From Spirosomataceae bacterium TFI 002 (GTDB lineage: Bacteria; Bacteroidota; Bacteroidia; Cytophagales; Spirosomataceae): a stretch of DNA of 64,000 nt. The position numbers and the translations under genes are program-made. Below the pieces are notes generated by a model. That model ran no database searches. It had not been told where the DNA came from and was given only the letters and a program-made list of their open reading frames with translations. The stretch lies in assembly GCA_900230115.1 (NCBI GenBank), contig LT907983.1, positions 682,001 through 746,000 on the forward strand, given 5' to 3'. Shown here piece by piece: positions 50,665 to 61,898 of this stretch. Numbering within the stretch: position 1 is the stretch's first letter; each line of letters opens with the position of its first letter.

Positions 50665-53600
50665 TTAGGGTTGTTTGATTATTTTCCAGGTACACTCCTG
50701 GTCGTTTGAGCCAACAATTCGGAGTACATATTGGCCCTCCAAAACCTCAAAAGGTAATTTCAATCTTGAAAAATACTCATTTTGTGGCACAAGGTCAATC
50801 GGCAACTTTTGACCTCTGATATCCGTTATCGAGATTTCGGTAGGTTCAATGTTTGCAATGAAGACCGAAAGTCCATCTAAAGATTCCGTTGGGTTAGGAA
50901 AGGTAAAGCACTTAGGCTCTCTATTATTAATGAATAAATCTTTGAATGCGATGATTTTCTCAACGCCATCCTTATCTACATGAATAGCTCGGTAGGTGGA
51001 CTGCCCATTGACCAAAAATTCGTCAACCAGCTCTGCTCCCTCTCCTATTTTAATCCATTCTCCATTTTCAACCTTTTTTTCTATCCTGAAAGTTGAGGTT
51101 CTTACTCCATCTCCTCCACTAACTTTCAACGACACTTTACCGCCCACTTCCTTGGCTTCTAACTTTCCCGAAGTATAAAATCGATTTGCCGTAATGCCAA
51201 ACTCACCGAAACTTAAAAGCTCTACCTCGAAGTATGCAGAACCACTTCCTTGCTGAATTGGTTCGATAGGGTTCTCTTGAACAAGGGCATTTCCATTTGA
51301 GAAATTTTGGTTGTTTAACAGGTCGCAGTCTTCATAATCACCCTTGTATTGCACAAGGCTAAATAAATTTAAATTCTGCTCAACATTGGGAACAATATCT
51401 AAGTGCTCATTTATTTCTTCCGAATTAAAATAAAACCTAACCAAAACTGGCTTTTGACTTAATTCACTTCCGATAAGGTAAAAATACTTAGGTAGATATA
51501 TCGTTCCATTCTCCGACTTTATACCTGCTGCTGCACTGGCAATTTGAAAACTATACTTAAAATCATTAATTATTTGGCCTTGAGGATGAATTGCCATAAT
51601 CAATTGTCCATTTTGATCCTTCAGATAATTCCACTCATCATGTTGGAGGTCTAGGGCGTTTAAATTCCCACATGATACAGGCTTATCTGCAATGCATAGC
51701 TCGCTAATAAACTCCAAATCCAACCTTTTACTTTCGCAACCCACTTCATTTGTGATAGAAATTGAATAATTCTCGACACCAATCTCGGCGATGTTGAATT
51801 CTGGCTTTTCAAGAAGTTTTTTTGTTTTATTATACCAAGTCACATTTCCTAAGCGATCTATCTCCGACAAATCAAAGTCATTTCCAATACAGCTATAAAA
51901 TTGCTTTACAGGCAACCTAATTGTAGGATTATTTACTTTAGAGATGAAAACTGAATCTATATTATTGGTACAAGAATTCGTTGCGTTCCTTTTGAAATAT
52001 AAATAGTCATTGTTTAAATCATTCACATTAGAAATTTCCACTCTTGCTTGATTGTAGAAGATCAAATCCTTACTTCCTTCTAGGGATTTTAAGTCACTGT
52101 TTTCACACAATGAAAGCTCTTTCGCAAACGATACTTTAGCAGTTACAGGCTCTACTTTGAGGTCAAATTCATTGGTATTGCGAGGACAAATACTTGTTAA
52201 CTCCGATACAAACTCTATTCTTAACCTGTAAGTAGCATCCAAATCTATGGCCGTACTCGAGAGGGTTATCTTGGGCTCAATGCTCTCAAGTATTGTTTCC
52301 CACCCTCCATTGGTTTTCTTTTGAAAAAGGTAAGTTTTAACATTTCCACTAATTTGAAGTTGCTCAAAATCAAGTTCAAATTCTTCGGTCTCACAAAGGG
52401 TAACATCCTTTAGTTTTCCAGTTAGTGTATTTACGGTTAAGGTAACTATTTCAGACTCAATTTTGCCAGTAGAATCCTTCACCTCTACTCTATATTGGCT
52501 TTGATCTAAATCTTCCCCTTCTCCAGCATCACTTATTCTAAAGTCATCGTCGATCGCATCAACTATTGCACTAAATTCTGTCTCATTCGGCTTTTTCCTA
52601 AACCATTGATACGTAAGATCGCCTCTTCCTTTAGCTTTTGATTTGAAGGTTACTGTGTTCCCTTCACACTCTGAAAGACTTTGAGGCTGACTCGCAAAAC
52701 CAAGTTTCGCCAAAACTGATGCTTCGATAAGTGTCCTTTCACTCGTACAGGAAAACTCACTTGTTTGTGATACGTAATACTTATAATCTCCTACTTCAAG
52801 ATGTTTTGGATTATCTCCTGAAAAAGTCTTAGTGGTTTTAGAAGGATGCCATTTTAGGTTTTGACCTGTAGCTGTAAAGGTCAATAACTCTCCCTCGTCC
52901 ACATACAATGGTGTTGTATTTATTGGTGGGCTTGGCTCAGGATTTATAAATACTTTGATTTCTTGTTTTGGGCTTTCGCAGCCCTCTTTACTAAATTGTG
53001 TTACCCAAAAAGACTGAATGCCAGCAATATCAGTATTAGGTTTAGGAGCTTTACTAGTTGCAGTTTCTAAAGGTTGATTCAACGATGTATACCAACGCTC
53101 GTCTAGGCCGCTTTCTGCTCTATATTTTAAAGTCTTTGCTGTTTCAAATTGGCAATAATTCTCATTTTCTACAATTGGTTTGTTTGGAAATGTTCCCACC
53201 GAAAATGTTGACAAATCTGTTGTTTCTGTACAGCCAAAGCCACCAGTTATAAAATCAACGCTACAGCGATACTGTGCAGCATTCGATTGCGTCAATGAAG
53301 CAAATTGTAGCCTTGGAGTAGCAGAACCAAAGATATTAGAGTCGTCAACAATGTCTTCCCACTCTTCGCCAGTCCCTCCTCTCGTTTGCCATTGGTATGA
53401 TTTCACATCGCCAATAACTTCGAAAAAATTAGGTAAATTATAGTCAAAAGTTTTACCCACACAAGAAGACAAGCTCGGCAGGCTGCCAACTAATACATTG
53501 GCAATGAGCTTTTTGCTTTGAGTTGTAATAGTGCCCAATTTATCGATCAATTGACAGCGGTAAAGGGTGCCATTCGGATTGTTATTTCGGCCAACATTGG

Positions 53601-56600
53601 AGACTGTTAGGTAAGGCGTATTAACATTTTTGACTCCACTTTCTTCTTCCACTAAATTGCTATAATCGGTTTCGTTGGGTTGTTTTCGCTGCCACAGGTA
53701 GTGTATATTTCCAACTCCAACAGCTTCTACCGCAAACTTTACCGAATTCCCTGCACAATCATATTGATCATTGGAAATACTTACGACTCTTAATGGTTCG
53801 TATACCGAAGCAGCAATTCTTAATTTGGGACTTTCACACGAACCGTCATATTGCGATACCCATACCTCATGATCACCTACCATGTCGAATGTAGGAGCTA
53901 CACTTGAGAATTCTTCAAAACTGTTTTCTACATACCACCTAAGATTTTCACCAACTGCCGAAAAAAGCAATACATCAGGCACAACAACATAGCTTTCTGT
54001 GGTGCTGACTGGAGGATTTATTCCAGGTCTAACATTCACCTCTAAACTTTTGGTGCTACTTCCACAATCGCTTGTGCAGGTAACAGTATATATGATATTC
54101 GTAACAGGAATTACTGTTCGACTCGCCTCTACGCTGCCATCACTCCAACCAATAATTCCTCCACAATTAATAATTTCGATATTCAATTCGTTTCCAGCAC
54201 AAATTGTGGTGTCTGACATGTTGAATTCAAAATCAAATGAAGGCCTAACTAAGATACTTTGAGGCTCAGAAGTTGCCTTGTTGCAGCTGCTCGGTCCACA
54301 ATCAATAATTGCCCTGAAATATAAGGGTTTAGTAGTGGCATCGCCATTTTGTACGTTGTCTAAACTTACCGCCTCTCCGGACAGTCCTAAATCTTCCCAA
54401 AAAGAAGAAGTTGGTGCATTTGATTTTTCGTTCTTTTGCCACGAAATCTCACAAGTCCCAGCACCACCAATAACATTAGCATTCATTTGAAATACTTCGT
54501 TGCTGCAAATTTCTATTTTGTTAATTTCTATTGCAATTGATGGGTCAGCAGCAATATTGATTTTAATTATATTGGAATCAAACTCCCCACAAGCGGTTCT
54601 AATTTGCCTTTTTAAACAAGTGGTTTCACTTAAAACAGGGGGATTGTAAGTCAAGGTACTAGCACCTTCAATTTCTGACCACACACCATTAACTTCGCAA
54701 GAGGTAGAAATTAACCATTGTAATTCATACGACAGATCTGAATTCCCAAAACTAGGTGAAGACTCATTGCCAATTGTACTTGGATTGTAACCTGAACAAG
54801 CGTCTACGGCAGAAAATGAAATTTCTCCAGCATCAATTATGGGTGTTCCTTTGATTTCTATTTCGTTGGAAACTGGGCTTTCACAAGTTAGACTTTTACA
54901 TATCGCAGTGTATTTCTCAATACCATCGGGAAACACTTTAATTGATGCACCAATGGCTCCATTTGACCAGATTAGCTCACCATCACAGTTTGTTGCCGCA
55001 ATGATTGTAGAATCTTGCCCAAAGCAAACTTCAAGATTGGTTGCACTAATTTGAGGTGCCACAATTCCTGGAGTAACTGTTACGACAAGCTCGTTTACTG
55101 CAGTTTTTTCACATTCGCCAATCGTACACATAGCAGTGTAGGTGGTGCTTTCGCTTGGGCTGACCAATACCTCGCTTCCCACTTGGCCGTCAGACCAATT
55201 CAATGTCCCATTGCAACCAGTACCTGATAAAGTGATTTGTTCCCCTTCACATATTGTTCCTGCCCCTGAAAGGCTTGTATTCTCAATTGTTATAAGTGAA
55301 ACCTTAGTTCCTGAGCTGGAGGAACCATATTCCACACAAGTATTTCCGTCTGACTTTAGAAAATCTATTTTGCATCGATAATATGCATCTATTGTTGGAT
55401 TGATATTAAGGGCAGTTCCATTTTCTCCTAATATATCTGACCAGGTACCCGAAGTTCCTTCACGAAATTGCCAAGTATATTTATCTACATTTCCAGTTAA
55501 ATTAAGTTCGGAAAGATTGAAATCCTTGGAAGTACCACCACATATTTCTTCACTAGCAAAAGAGCCCTCCACGCTATTCACTTGCAGCTTTACTTCATTA
55601 CTTGAGGCAACACAGGACTCATTTTTTGCCCTTAACCTAAAAGTCGAATTATGAGGATTAGCAGTGTTACCTATATTACTTAGTCTAAGATTTTCGGTAG
55701 TCTCAGTCGAAATATCGACCCACATATCATTTATACCTTTTTGCTGCCAAATCAGATCATCAAACAATGAAACTGAAGTTTCGAAAGTAACGGTGTTCCC
55801 TTTACAGTTAGTTTGGCTTATTGGCTGTTGTATAAATTCTGGAAACGGAATGCCTTCAATTTCAAGCAAAGAATCTAACTCACATCCTTGCGAGCTTTTA
55901 ACTTTTAGAAGATATGAGCCAGAGGTTAGACCAACAAAAAGATTATTTACCCCAAAACCTTGAGCATTTATCTCAAATGATAAATCGGTACTTCCAGTTG
56001 TTAAAACCTCGATACTTCCGTCATTATTTCCAACGCAGCTTTCGTTAACAATTTTGATTTCAGAAATTTCAAAGTCACTCAAAATCCCTATTTCCACTTC
56101 TAAAGTTTGAATGCAGTTTTTCTGATCTTTGGCAGTGAGCGTGTACTTTCCTTGACCAAGGTTTTCGAACAATCCACTATTTTGAAAACTTACATTATCT
56201 AATTTATATTCGAAATCCCCAGTCCCTCCACTTGCAAATATTTCGACTTCTCCATTCGATGCCGTACAAGTACTTGCGTTTTGTGAAAGCTTGGTGATTA
56301 ATATAGGAGCTGGCTCGAATACTGACACAGAAGTAGTAGCAGAACAAAAATTCTCATCTGAAATTGTTAGGAAATAATCTCCTCCACTTAGGTTAGCTCC
56401 GTTTCCTCCGTCACTCCAGGTATAGGTTAAATCTCCTGTCCCTCCACTTGCTAAAATCTCAATTTTACCATCCGAGACTCCATTGCAGCTAACTTCTGTG
56501 ACTACTTTAGAATCTATGGACACAGCTGCTGGCGAATCTACAAAAATGGACTTTTTTACCTCACAGCCTAATTCATCTTTAGCATAAAAATCATAAGTAC

Positions 56601-59600
56601 CCGTGCTTAAATCCGAGAAGCTATTCGAGTTTTGAAATGCGTTTAACCCCTTGGAATAAGTATAAGGGCTCACTCCTCCTTTGACATCTAAAGTAACAGA
56701 ACCATTACTCTCTCCAAAACAATTTGGCAAAACCACAAGCTCCGATAAACTTAACTCTACCACATCTACACTTCCCAAATCCGAAGTTTCTAAGCAAGTT
56801 CCACTCCCGTTTTTGTCAAAGGTAATTTTTACTCGATACGCATTTCCGTCATTTTCTAATTGTCTATTTGTAAGTTCTAAATCTGGTGATGTTCCATCTT
56901 GAATAACATTCCAATCAGCTCCTGAAGTTAGTCTCTCTTGCCATTCGAAATTTATTGCCGAACCAGTGTACATAGGAGGCGAAAAAGTGAGATCATTCCC
57001 TAAACATACTTTTTGATTGTCTAGATTATTAGTAAAACCGCTGACATATAGTTTGGCAGTATTTGATGTGATTTCACAACCAAAATTATCGGCAATTAAT
57101 CGATATTCCGTCTGATCTGGGTTAGTACTATTCCCGACATTTGATAGACTTAATTTAACATCATTTTCTCCAGAAATATTAACCCAATCTTCATTTATGA
57201 TCTTTTTTTGCCAGCGAAGACCATTGTAATTTGAGATTTCCGCTTCGAAGTTAACTGTGTTACCGTCACAATTGAATTGATCAGCCAAAACATTTGTAAA
57301 TGTTGGAAATAACGTACTACCTATTTCTAACAATGAATCTATCTCACAGCCTTTGGAGCTTTTAACTTTAAGAAGGTATGAACCCGATGCTAAGTTTTCA
57401 AAAAGGTTATTTGCTCCAAAACCTTGAGCATTTATCTCAAATGATAAATCGGTGCTTCCAGTTGTTAAAACTTCGATACTTCCGTCATTATTTCCAACGC
57501 AGCTTTCGTTAACAATTTTGATTTCAGAAATTTCAAAGTCACTCAAAATCCCTATTTCCACTTCAAAAGTTTGAATGCAGTTTTTCTGATCTTTGGCAGT
57601 GAGCGTGTACTTTCCTTGACCAAGGTTTTCGAACAATCCACTAGTTTGAAAACTTCCATTATCTAATTTATATTCGAAATCCCCAGCCCCTCCACTTGAA
57701 ATTATTTCAACTTCTCCGTTAGATGCTGAACATGTACTTTCTTTTTGTGAAAGCACTGTTAGAATTATTTCTGATGGCTCTGTCACAGATGCCGAAGTAG
57801 TAATGGAGCAAGAATTCTCATCGGAAATTGTAAGGAAATAATCTCCTCCACTTAGGTTGGTTCCGTTTCCTCCATCACTCCAAGTATAGGTTAAATCTCC
57901 CGAACCTCCACTTGCTAAAATCTCAATTTTACCATCTGAGACTCCATTGCAACTTACATCCGTGACTATTTTAGAATCTATGGATAAAGCTGCTGGCGAA
58001 TCTACAAAAATGGACTTTTTTACCTCACAGCCTAATTCATCTTTGGCATAGAAATCATAAGTACCTGAGTTTAAATCCGAAAAACTATTCGAGCTTTGAA
58101 AAGCGTTTAAACCTTTGGAAAACAAATATGGACTTTCACCTCCAAATGCACTGAGGCTTACTGATCCGCTACTTTCTCCAAAGCAGTTTGGCAACTCAAT
58201 CGTTTCGGCAAGACTTAATTGTACTACATCAATGCTTCCTAAATCTGAGGTTTCTGCACAAGTCCCTGAACCATTTTTATCGAAAGTTATTTTTACCCTA
58301 TAAGCATTCTTGTCGTTATTAATTTGATGTGCGGAGAGCAACAAATTTGGGGATAAACCATCTTGGATTACATTCCAAGCAGCTCCGGTCATAAGCCTCT
58401 CCTGCCATTCAAAATTAAGTGCAGAACCCGTAAAACTCGGAGGTGAAAAAGTTAAATCATTCCCCAAACAAACTTTTTGATTATCTAGATTCTCCGTAAA
58501 ACCACTCACATACAATTTGGCTGCGTTCGTTATAATTTCACATCCAGCATTATTAGCAACCAATCGATATTCAGCTTGATCTGGATTGGAATTGTTCCCG
58601 ACATTTGTAAGCCTAAGTTTTAAATCATTTTCTCCTGCAATATCAACCCAATTATCTCCAGGAAGCTTTTGTTGCCATTGAAGGCTTGAATAATTCGAAA
58701 CTTCAGCCTCAAAATTGACTATGTTTCCGTCGCAATTATATTGATCAGTCGGCTGAGAATTAATATTTGCAAAAGTACCACTTCCAATATTAAAAGGATA
58801 TACCTTTTCACAAAATTGGGCATTCCGAACAGTAAGTTGATATGCTCCTTCTTCCAAGTTTTCAAAGAAAGAATCCTCTGAAAAGTCAACACCGTCTAGC
58901 GAAAGCCTGTAAGGCTGAAGTGATCCAATAGAAGTGATATCTATCCTACCATTGGGCTCTCCCACGCAAGTGGCATTCGTGACAGTAATGGTAACACTTG
59001 GAGACTCTTTGAGCACAAGGTCAATATCTCCAGGGTCAGACTCACATGTAAATCCACTTATTGTCTTTGTAGTTTTTACAAAAAGCTGGAAGCTTTTGTC
59101 CAAATCATTGACAGTGTAGGTCGTCGAATTGCCTAAAACTCCATCTGCATCATACCAAATTGTATTGATATTGGAATCGGACGATATTCGTTGAAATGGG
59201 AGATTTGTACCTAGGCAAGCACTTATACTATTTGGAAAGTTTAGGCCATCTAAAGAGATTTTGGGACTTAATAAGCTACCTACAGGATTTGAAATTTCGA
59301 TTCCGAGACTATCGCTACAAGTTGCAGAGGTGATTAAAACATAATATTCACCCATTTGAGATACTTCTAACTCAGCGGTATTGGATGTGGCAATGCTAGT
59401 ACCGACTTTTTTCCAAGTATAACCATATATTCCTGAACCACCAGTTGCTACCACATTCAAGGTACTAGTTTGATTTAAATTCCCTGTCTGGCAGATAAAA
59501 TCGGAGCTTGCAGTTAAGTTAGCAAAGATGCTTGGATTGACGACAACATTAATTTGTGACTTTCCACCTTCACACGCACCTGGACTCTTCTCGGAAACAT

Positions 59601-61779
59601 AAAATATTTGATTCCCACTTATATCAGTTGAGGGGGTAGGAGCTTGTGAGAGGACAGTCAAGTTTTCATCATACCAAATCAAGGAATTTGAAATATCTCC
59701 AAGTTCTGCAGAGAGTTGACTGGGAGTTTCTCCTAGACAATATATTGCATTATTGGTAACAGGGAATGATGGAGCATCTTCCACTTTAAGTTTTACGATA
59801 TCACTTGTAACTTTGCCACATTCACTGGTTACTTCACAATAAATATCACTTCCATTTGCTGTAAAAGGGACATTCTCGATTTCTAGGGTGCTTGAATTTT
59901 GCCCAATAGGGTTACCGTTTTGAAACCATTGATAGCTAATTGGACTTTCGCCATGGGCTGTAATTTGAAAAGTCGCAGTATTGCCTGCACACAATTCTAC
60001 TTCAGTTGGTTGGCTTGAGATGGATGTTTCTGTTTTTAAAGTAAATTCAACTTTGTCAGTAAGTACTTCTCCACACTCAGCTATTACTTTGCAATAATAT
60101 TCTCCTTCATGCGAAGAGTTTGTGTTTTCAAGATTTAAACTTGAACCTATTTCTCCTGATATTTCACTATTCCCAAAATACCATTGATAAGAAAGTGAGC
60201 CCTCTCCTTCGGCTAAAACTTGAAAAGTTACGCCTTCATTTTCACATGCTTTTCGACTGATAGGTTGAGTTAATACCTTTGTTGCCTTTTTGATAATTAA
60301 AACAAAAGGGTAGTTAATACTTTCACATTCCGTATTACTGTTTTTAAAACTTAGGTTGAAGTCATAATTCCCTGCAACACTATTATTTGGAACATTAACC
60401 AAAACCGAATTACTCGAAAAGCTTTGATCTTGGATTGGGCTAAAATCAACCAAAGCATTGGTACCACTCGAAAGTGAAAATTGATCAGGCATCCCTTCCA
60501 TAACATCGAAATTAATAACAAACTGATTACTTGAAGGGCAAATTTGAGCTATTGAAATGTTCTCTACCTTTGGCAAAGGATTCACATTTGCGTCTACCTC
60601 CTCGAAATAAGAGTGGCAATAGTTTACATCCAATTGGCGTACAAAATATTTTGTTTCTGAATTAATTGTTGCAGACTCAAAAGTTGTCTCATCTCCAATT
60701 AAAGATGCCGTAGAATCCGCAAACCATTCGTAAGAGCCAGAACCACCCTCAATCTCAAAACTTACTGTACCTTCCCCACATACTTCATTCAATGCTTTGG
60801 GTACTCCTACAAAAGCGGGTTTGGGGTTGACAGTATAGTTCGTGCGTGTTTTAGAAACATCGCAAGTTCCAGAAATGGCATTCCCGGCGTCATCCATGCT
60901 AATTTCTTCAAAATCGACGACCAGTCTATAATTTCGTTCATCCAACTTAATTTGGGATAAAGTAAGTTGATCGCTTTGAACACCGATATAAAGTTCCGAT
61001 TCACTTAAGTCTGAATACGTGGATGCAGAGCTCAATTTCATTCCCCATTGGTAACCTAAAACATTTCCAATAGGATTATTTACAAAAAACTTTGCTTCCT
61101 CGCCTTCGCAAAATTCCGTAGAACCAGTAGTTGGATTAGGATCCGAATGTCTACTCACACTTAAAGAACCAAAATTTGAAATGTTTTCACATCCATTTTC
61201 ATCGGTAACTACACATCTGAAAGTATCATTGTCATCTCCTACTTTGAGATTATCAATAGTTAAGCTTTTAGAATCTACATTTTTGTAATGAGAGGAAGCT
61301 GTTATTGCTCCGAACCCAGATCCCGTATTTATTTCCCAATTATATGCGAGGGTTCCAACACCAACAGCAGAGGTTTTGAAAAATGCATCATCACCTAGAC
61401 AACCAACCAAGTTTATGGGCTGAAAATCGAAAACAGGTTCTTGAGGAGTTAAAGTAACTTGACCGGAATAAGCTATTTCTCCACTTGTGGAGTTTGTGAT
61501 TTTTAATCGAAATTGTTGTTGGTAGGTATAGTTTGAAAACTGTATTGAAATGTTGCCATTGCTAGTGCCAGTGAAAGCAGTTAAATCTTGCCAATTTCCG
61601 TTGTCAAAGTTCTGTAATTGATAAGTATCCGCATCAGTAGTTCCTGCTGTTAGAGTGATATTCCCTCCTTTACAGACATACAACTCTGTGATCTCCAATG
61701 GGATAGAAAAGCTAGGGATTTGGCACCAAGTCACACCAGTACTTACAACAATTAATAAAAGTGTGAAGAGGTTTCTCAT
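50665..61779 (-). CDS. Giant T9SS-secreted adhesin with Ig-like and SprB-type repeats
   Basis: 3704 residues. Signal peptide MRNLFTLLLIVVSTGVTWCQ. Residues about 25-1000 are a string of Ig-like domains with the repeated pattern C-x-G-x-x-V/A-x-F...L-x-Y-x-W. Residues about 1016-1992 hold two 488-residue tandem units with SprB-type modules (SCNGVSDGKIEILASGG; GDLTYTWSDGG; SGGDYFLTISDENSC). Residues 2000-3400 continue Ig-like repeats. The last roughly 85 residues (CFTFPNPTES...ITDIRGQKLPIDL...GQYVLRIVG) are a type A T9SS sorting domain. It is most likely exported by the type IX system and attached to the surface for adhesion or gliding, as SprB is. High Cys content implies disulfides within Ig modules. 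The gene is unusually long and is directly followed by a SulP gene on the same strand. Confidence 0.9.
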   Translation of the reverse strand: MRNLFTLLLIVVSTGVTWCQIPSFSIPLEITELYVCKGGNITLTAGTTDADTYQLQNFDNGNWQDLTAFTGTSNGNISIQFSNYTYQQQFRLKITNSTSGEIAYSGQVTLTPQEPVFDFQPINLVGCLGDDAFFKTSAVGVGTLAYNWEINTGSGFGAITASSHYKNVDSKSLTIDNLKVGDDNDTFRCVVTDENGCENISNFGSLSVSRHSDPNPTTGSTEFCEGEEAKFFVNNPIGNVLGYQWGMKLSSASTYSDLSESELYIGVQSDQLTLSQIKLDERNYRLVVDFEEISMDDAGNAISGTCDVSKTRTNYTVNPKPAFVGVPKALNEVCGEGTVSFEIEGGSGSYEWFADSTASLIGDETTFESATINSETKYFVRQLDVNYCHSYFEEVDANVNPLPKVENISIAQICPSSNQFVINFDVMEGMPDQFSLSSGTNALVDFSPIQDQSFSSNSVLVNVPNNSVAGNYDFNLSFKNSNTECESINYPFVLIIKKATKVLTQPISRKACENEGVTFQVLAEGEGSLSYQWYFGNSEISGEIGSSLNLENTNSSHEGEYYCKVIAECGEVLTDKVEFTLKTETSISSQPTEVELCAGNTATFQITAHGESPISYQWFQNGNPIGQNSSTLEIENVPFTANGSDIYCEVTSECGKVTSDIVKLKVEDAPSFPVTNNAIYCLGETPSQLSAELGDISNSLIWYDENLTVLSQAPTPSTDISGNQIFYVSEKSPGACEGGKSQINVVVNPSIFANLTASSDFICQTGNLNQTSTLNVVATGGSGIYGYTWKKVGTSIATSNTAELEVSQMGEYYVLITSATCSDSLGIEISNPVGSLLSPKISLDGLNFPNSISACLGTNLPFQRISSDSNINTIWYDADGVLGNSTTYTVNDLDKSFQLFVKTTKTISGFTCESDPGDIDLVLKESPSVTITVTNATCVGEPNGRIDITSIGSLQPYRLSLDGVDFSEDSFFENLEEGAYQLTVRNAQFCEKVYPFNIGSGTFANINSQPTDQYNCDGNIVNFEAEVSNYSSLQWQQKLPGDNWVDIAGENDLKLRLTNVGNNSNPDQAEYRLVANNAGCEIITNAAKLYVSGFTENLDNQKVCLGNDLTFSPPSFTGSALNFEWQERLMTGAAWNVIQDGLSPNLLLSAHQINNDKNAYRVKITFDKNGSGTCAETSDLGSIDVVQLSLAETIELPNCFGESSGSVSLSAFGGESPYLFSKGLNAFQSSNSFSDLNSGTYDFYAKDELGCEVKKSIFVDSPAALSIDSKIVTDVSCNGVSDGKIEILASGGSGDLTYTWSDGGNGTNLSGGDYFLTISDENSCSITTSASVTEPSEIILTVLSQKESTCSASNGEVEIISSGGAGDFEYKLDNGSFQTSGLFENLGQGKYTLTAKDQKNCIQTFEVEIGILSDFEISEIKIVNESCVGNNDGSIEVLTTGSTDLSFEINAQGFGANNLFENLASGSYLLKVKSSKGCEIDSLLEIGSTLFPTFTNVLADQFNCDGNTVNFEAEISNYNGLRWQKKIINEDWVNISGENDVKLSLSNVGNSTNPDQTEYRLIADNFGCEITSNTAKLYVSGFTNNLDNQKVCLGNDLTFSPPMYTGSAINFEWQERLTSGADWNVIQDGTSPDLELTNRQLENDGNAYRVKITFDKNGSGTCLETSDLGSVDVVELSLSELVVLPNCFGESNGSVTLDVKGGVSPYTYSKGLNAFQNSNSFSDLSTGTYDFYAKDELGCEVKKSIFVDSPAAVSIDSKVVTEVSCNGVSDGKIEILASGGTGDLTYTWSDGGNGANLSGGDYFLTISDENFCSATTSVSVFEPAPILITKLSQNASTCTASNGEVEIFASGGTGDFEYKLDNVSFQNSGLFENLGQGKYTLTAKDQKNCIQTLEVEIGILSDFEISEIKIVNESCVGNNDGSIEVLTTGSTDLSFEINAQGFGVNNLFVGLTSGSYLLKVKSSQGCELDSLLEIEGIPFPEFIQQPISQTNCKGNTVTFETSVSLFDDLIWQQKGINDMWVDISTETTENLRLSNIGNTANPHNSTFRLRAKNESCVASSNEVKLQVNSVEGSFASEEICGGTSKDFNLSELNLTGNVDKYTWQFREGTSGTWSDILGENGTALNINPTIDAYYRCKIDFLKSDGNTCVEYGSSSSGTKVSLITIENTSLSGAGTICEGEQITLSGTGCNGTLNWSDGQVGSEVLVSPSESTTYTAMCTIGECEKTAVNELVVTVTPGIVAPQISATNLEVCFGQDSTIIAATNCDGELIWSNGAIGASIKVFPDGIEKYTAICKSLTCESPVSNEIEIKGTPIIDAGEISFSAVDACSGYNPSTIGNESSPSFGNSDLSYELQWLISTSCEVNGVWSEIEGASTLTYNPPVLSETTCLKRQIRTACGEFDSNIIKINIAADPSIAIEINKIEICSNEVFQMNANVIGGAGTCEISWQKNEKSNAPTSSFWEDLGLSGEAVSLDNVQNGDATTKPLYFRAIIDCGPSSCNKATSEPQSILVRPSFDFEFNMSDTTICAGNELNIEIINCGGIIGWSDGSVEASRTVIPVTNIIYTVTCTSDCGSSTKSLEVNVRPGINPPVSTTESYVVVPDVLLFSAVGENLRWYVENSFEEFSSVAPTFDMVGDHEVWVSQYDGSCESPKLRIAASVYEPLRVVSISNDQYDCAGNSVKFAVEAVGVGNIHYLWQRKQPNETDYSNLVEEESGVKNVNTPYLTVSNVGRNNNPNGTLYRCQLIDKLGTITTQSKKLIANVLVGSLPSLSSCVGKTFDYNLPNFFEVIGDVKSYQWQTRGGTGEEWEDIVDDSNIFGSATPRLQFASLTQSNAAQYRCSVDFITGGFGCTETTDLSTFSVGTFPNKPIVENENYCQFETAKTLKYRAESGLDERWYTSLNQPLETATSKAPKPNTDIAGIQSFWVTQFSKEGCESPKQEIKVFINPEPSPPINTTPLYVDEGELLTFTATGQNLKWHPSKTTKTFSGDNPKHLEVGDYKYYVSQTSEFSCTSERTLIEASVLAKLGFASQPQSLSECEGNTVTFKSKAKGRGDLTYQWFRKKPNETEFSAIVDAIDDDFRISDAGEGEDLDQSQYRVEVKDSTGKIESEIVTLTVNTLTGKLKDVTLCETEEFELDFEQLQISGNVKTYLFQKKTNGGWETILESIEPKITLSSTAIDLDATYRLRIEFVSELTSICPRNTNEFDLKVEPVTAKVSFAKELSLCENSDLKSLEGSKDLIFYNQARVEISNVNDLNNDYLYFKRNATNSCTNNIDSVFISKVNNPTIRLPVKQFYSCIGNDFDLSEIDRLGNVTWYNKTKKLLEKPEFNIAEIGVENYSISITNEVGCESKRLDLEFISELCIADKPVSCGNLNALDLQHDEWNYLKDQNGQLIMAIHPQGQIINDFKYSFQIASAAAGIKSENGTIYLPKYFYLIGSELSQKPVLVRFYFNSEEINEHLDIVPNVEQNLNLFSLVQYKGDYEDCDLLNNQNFSNGNALVQENPIEPIQQGSGSAYFEVELLSFGEFGITANRFYTSGKLEAKEVGGKVSLKVSGGDGVRTSTFRIEKKVENGEWIKIGEGAELVDEFLVNGQSTYRAIHVDKDGVEKIIAFKDLFINNREPKCFTFPNPTESLDGLSVFIANIEPTEISITDIRGQKLPIDLVPQNEYFSRLKLPFEVLEGQYVLRIVGSNDQECTWKIIKQP
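55804..58731 (-). repeat. Two tandem 1464-bp (488-aa) units inside the adhesin gene
   Basis: Equivalent codons of the NCDGN/NCKGN motif lie at 58731, 57267 and 55803, exactly 1464 bp apart. Within the unit some blocks are nearly base-identical (about 56004-56200 with 57468-57664), while others are clearly diverged, a mosaic expected from repeated unequal exchange or gene conversion. Confidence 0.75.
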
Positions 61780-61836
61780 AGTGGATTAGTTACCAAGTAT
61801 AACAAAACTTGATTTTTAATCCAAAACTAGAACATA

Positions 61837-61860
61837 AAAAAAACCAGTGCAGGGCACTGG
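61837..61860 (-). terminator. Rho-independent terminator after the 52-aa gene
   Basis: A perfect 7-bp stem ccagtgc / gcactgg with a 3-nt loop (61844-61860) is followed on the minus strand by TTTTTTTT. It separates the small membrane-protein gene from the giant adhesin gene. Confidence 0.8.
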
Positions 61861-61898
61861 ATTTTCCATTTTCAACCTAACCTTAATGAAAATCAAAC

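Noticed and set aside
52000-61000. Many 60-100-codon open frames antisense to the giant adhesin gene
   Set aside because: Shadow frames of a long repetitive gene; no start signals and no independent coding character.
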